From contig MVCT01000096.1 in assembly GCA_002049945.1 (NCBI GenBank), forward strand, positions 1 through 5,359: a stretch of 5,359 nucleotides of DNA, read 5' to 3'. The stretch comes from Candidatus Cloacimonas sp. 4484_140. Lineage in GTDB: Bacteria; Cloacimonadota; Cloacimonadia; JGIOTU-2. Below the pieces are notes generated by a model. It had not been told where the DNA came from, did not search any database, and saw only the letters and a program-made list of their open reading frames with translations. A program made the translations under genes and the position numbers. Shown here in pieces: positions 4,599 to 5,359 of the stretch. Each line of letters starts with the position of its first letter. The stretch's first letter is position 1.

Positions 4599-5359
4599 GT
4601 GCATACAGTTAATATTGAAAAATACCTATACTTTCTTACGAGACCTGGGCGATACACAAACAACGAGCTAAATACAAAGAAGAAACAGGTTTCAGAAAAG
4701 TATTTTAATATTGCCCTTGCATTCCCCGACCTTTATGAAGTCGGTATGTCTCATCTTGGTCTCAAGATCCTATATTCTATCATAAATTCTCAGGATCATC
4801 TTGTCGCCGACAGAGTCTATGCACCGGATGTTGACCTTATCAAACTTATGAGGGAAAAGTCCATTCCACTCTTTTCTATTGAAGATAAAATTCCTCTGAA
4901 TGAATTCGATGTTGTTGGCTTCACTCTACAATATGAACTTTCCTGCACAAACATCCTTCTGATGCTCGAGCTTGCACAGATCCCATTATTTTCTACAGAA
5001 AGAGCTGAATCTGACCCAATCATCATTGCGGGCGGACCCGGAGCATACAATCCTGAACCTCTTTCAACCTTTATTGATTGCTTTGTTATTGGTGATGGTG
5101 AGGATGTTATAATTGAAATTGCAGAACTTCTGAGAAATAACAAATCGAAAACAAGAGAAGAAAGACTTCATCTGCTTTCTCAAATACAGGGCATCTATGT
5201 TCCTATATTTTACTCGCAAATAAGCGACAATTCCGGAACATATATCGTACCCAAACTAGTATCAAGTCAAGCATCAACTGACGCATCACCTAAACAGGAT
5301 TTGGCTTATTATTGCGTTCCCAAGCAGGGGCTTGGGAACGAGAATACGTTTGACTTGAC
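4599..5359 (+). CDS. TIGR03960-type radical SAM protein, N-terminal part (runs off right edge)
   Basis: From the GTG at 4599, 253 codons are open to the edge. The sequence matches the N-terminal half of the 'TIGR03960 family B12-binding radical SAM protein': YLTRPGRY-like start (residues 10-19), NIALAFPDLYEVGMSHLGLK (37-56), VVGFTLQYELSCTNIL (105-120), IIIAGGPGAYNPEP (141-154), CFVIGDGEDVI (161-171) and GIYVPIFY (198-205). The first ~175 residues form the cobalamin-binding-like Rossmann region; the radical SAM CxxxCxxC cluster would lie beyond the edge, so it cannot be checked. The family's reaction is not established to my knowledge. Residues about 219-251 do not look like the family linker and include VPKQGLGNENTF, encoded by a perfect palindrome, which suggests an inserted repeat. 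It is the last visible gene of the likely operon. Confidence 0.88.
   Translation, partial: MHTVNIEKYLYFLTRPGRYTNNELNTKKKQVSEKYFNIALAFPDLYEVGMSHLGLKILYSIINSQDHLVADRVYAPDVDLIKLMREKSIPLFSIEDKIPLNEFDVVGFTLQYELSCTNILLMLELAQIPLFSTERAESDPIIIAGGPGAYNPEPLSTFIDCFVIGDGEDVIIEIAELLRNNKSKTREERLHLLSQIQGIYVPIFYSQISDNSGTYIVPKLVSSQASTDASPKQDLAYYCVPKQGLGNENTFDL
5262..5358. repeat. Possible outer inverted repeat flanking the palindrome
   Basis: TCAAGTCAA (5262-5270) is matched by TTGACTTGA (5350-5358), 9 bp perfect, enclosing the inner hairpin in a 97-bp segment. The right arm ends one base from the window edge, so a longer match or element cannot be judged. A 9-bp match at this distance could be chance. Confidence 0.3.
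5315..5340. repeat. Perfect palindromic repeat inside the radical SAM gene
   Basis: CGTTCCCAAGC (5315-5325) and GCTTGGGAACG (5330-5340) form an 11-bp perfect inverted repeat with a 4-nt AGGG loop, followed by AGAATACG. It is read in frame as VPKQGLGNE. From memory, sequences of the type GTTCCCAAGC-N-GCTTGGGAAC recur as dispersed repeats in many bacterial genomes; this recollection was not checked. The hairpin is more G+C-rich than the surrounding gene and could form a strong stem in the mRNA. Confidence 0.7.

Noticed and set aside
4817..5143. Minus-strand 108-codon open frame opposite the radical SAM gene
   Set aside because: Serine-rich antisense reading of a conserved coding region, with no recognisable domain.
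5315..5340. The palindrome as a transcription terminator
   Set aside because: It lies inside an open reading frame and no T run follows; the next bases are AGAATACG.

Overview
The window is AT-rich (roughly 35-38% G+C by eye) and has ordinary bacterial gene structure: Shine-Dalgarno sites, tight same-strand spacing, and GTG/ATG starts. The mix of a TIGR03960-type radical SAM protein, a RodZ-like protein, a short pilin-like protein and a TrmB-like regulator suggests an anaerobic, Gram-negative-type bacterium. A member of the FCB/Cloacimonadota neighbourhood is my best guess, but it is an inference at low confidence; no marker gene is present to settle it.

Layout. Left part, minus strand: a TrmB-family winged-helix regulator (263-1078) is followed 33 nt downstream by the 5' end of a gene for an exported protein that runs off the left edge (1-229). 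These two probably form one transcript. Directly upstream of the regulator are two tandem copies of a motif containing TCCC(T)-N5-(A)GGGA, a good candidate for its own operator. The 419-nt intergenic stretch 1079-1497 separates it from the plus-strand genes. Besides the tandem motif, this stretch holds a nested set of inverted repeats (1277-1386) that could fold as a multi-branched leader RNA or be a dispersed repeat.

Right part, plus strand: a 134-aa type IV pilin-like protein (1498-1902) with an unusual processing site ends in a clear intrinsic terminator (1926-1966). Right after the terminator comes a row of closely spaced genes. These are a PHP-domain metallohydrolase of the CehA/McbA type (1970-3586), a small YfiM/DUF2279-like exported or membrane protein (3601-3942), a short RodZ-like HTH-plus-membrane protein (3952-4578), and the N-terminal part of a TIGR03960-type radical SAM protein (4599 to the right edge). 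Gaps of 14, 9 and 20 nt argue for one operon. A RodZ-like protein and a YfiM-like protein point towards the cell envelope, but no shared pathway can be read from the sequence.

Most noteworthy: a perfect 11-bp palindromic hairpin (5315-5340) sits in frame inside the radical SAM gene, in a linker that does not resemble the family. It looks like a mobile palindromic repeat that entered a coding sequence without breaking it. I do not see a complete new multi-gene defence or mobile system in this window.
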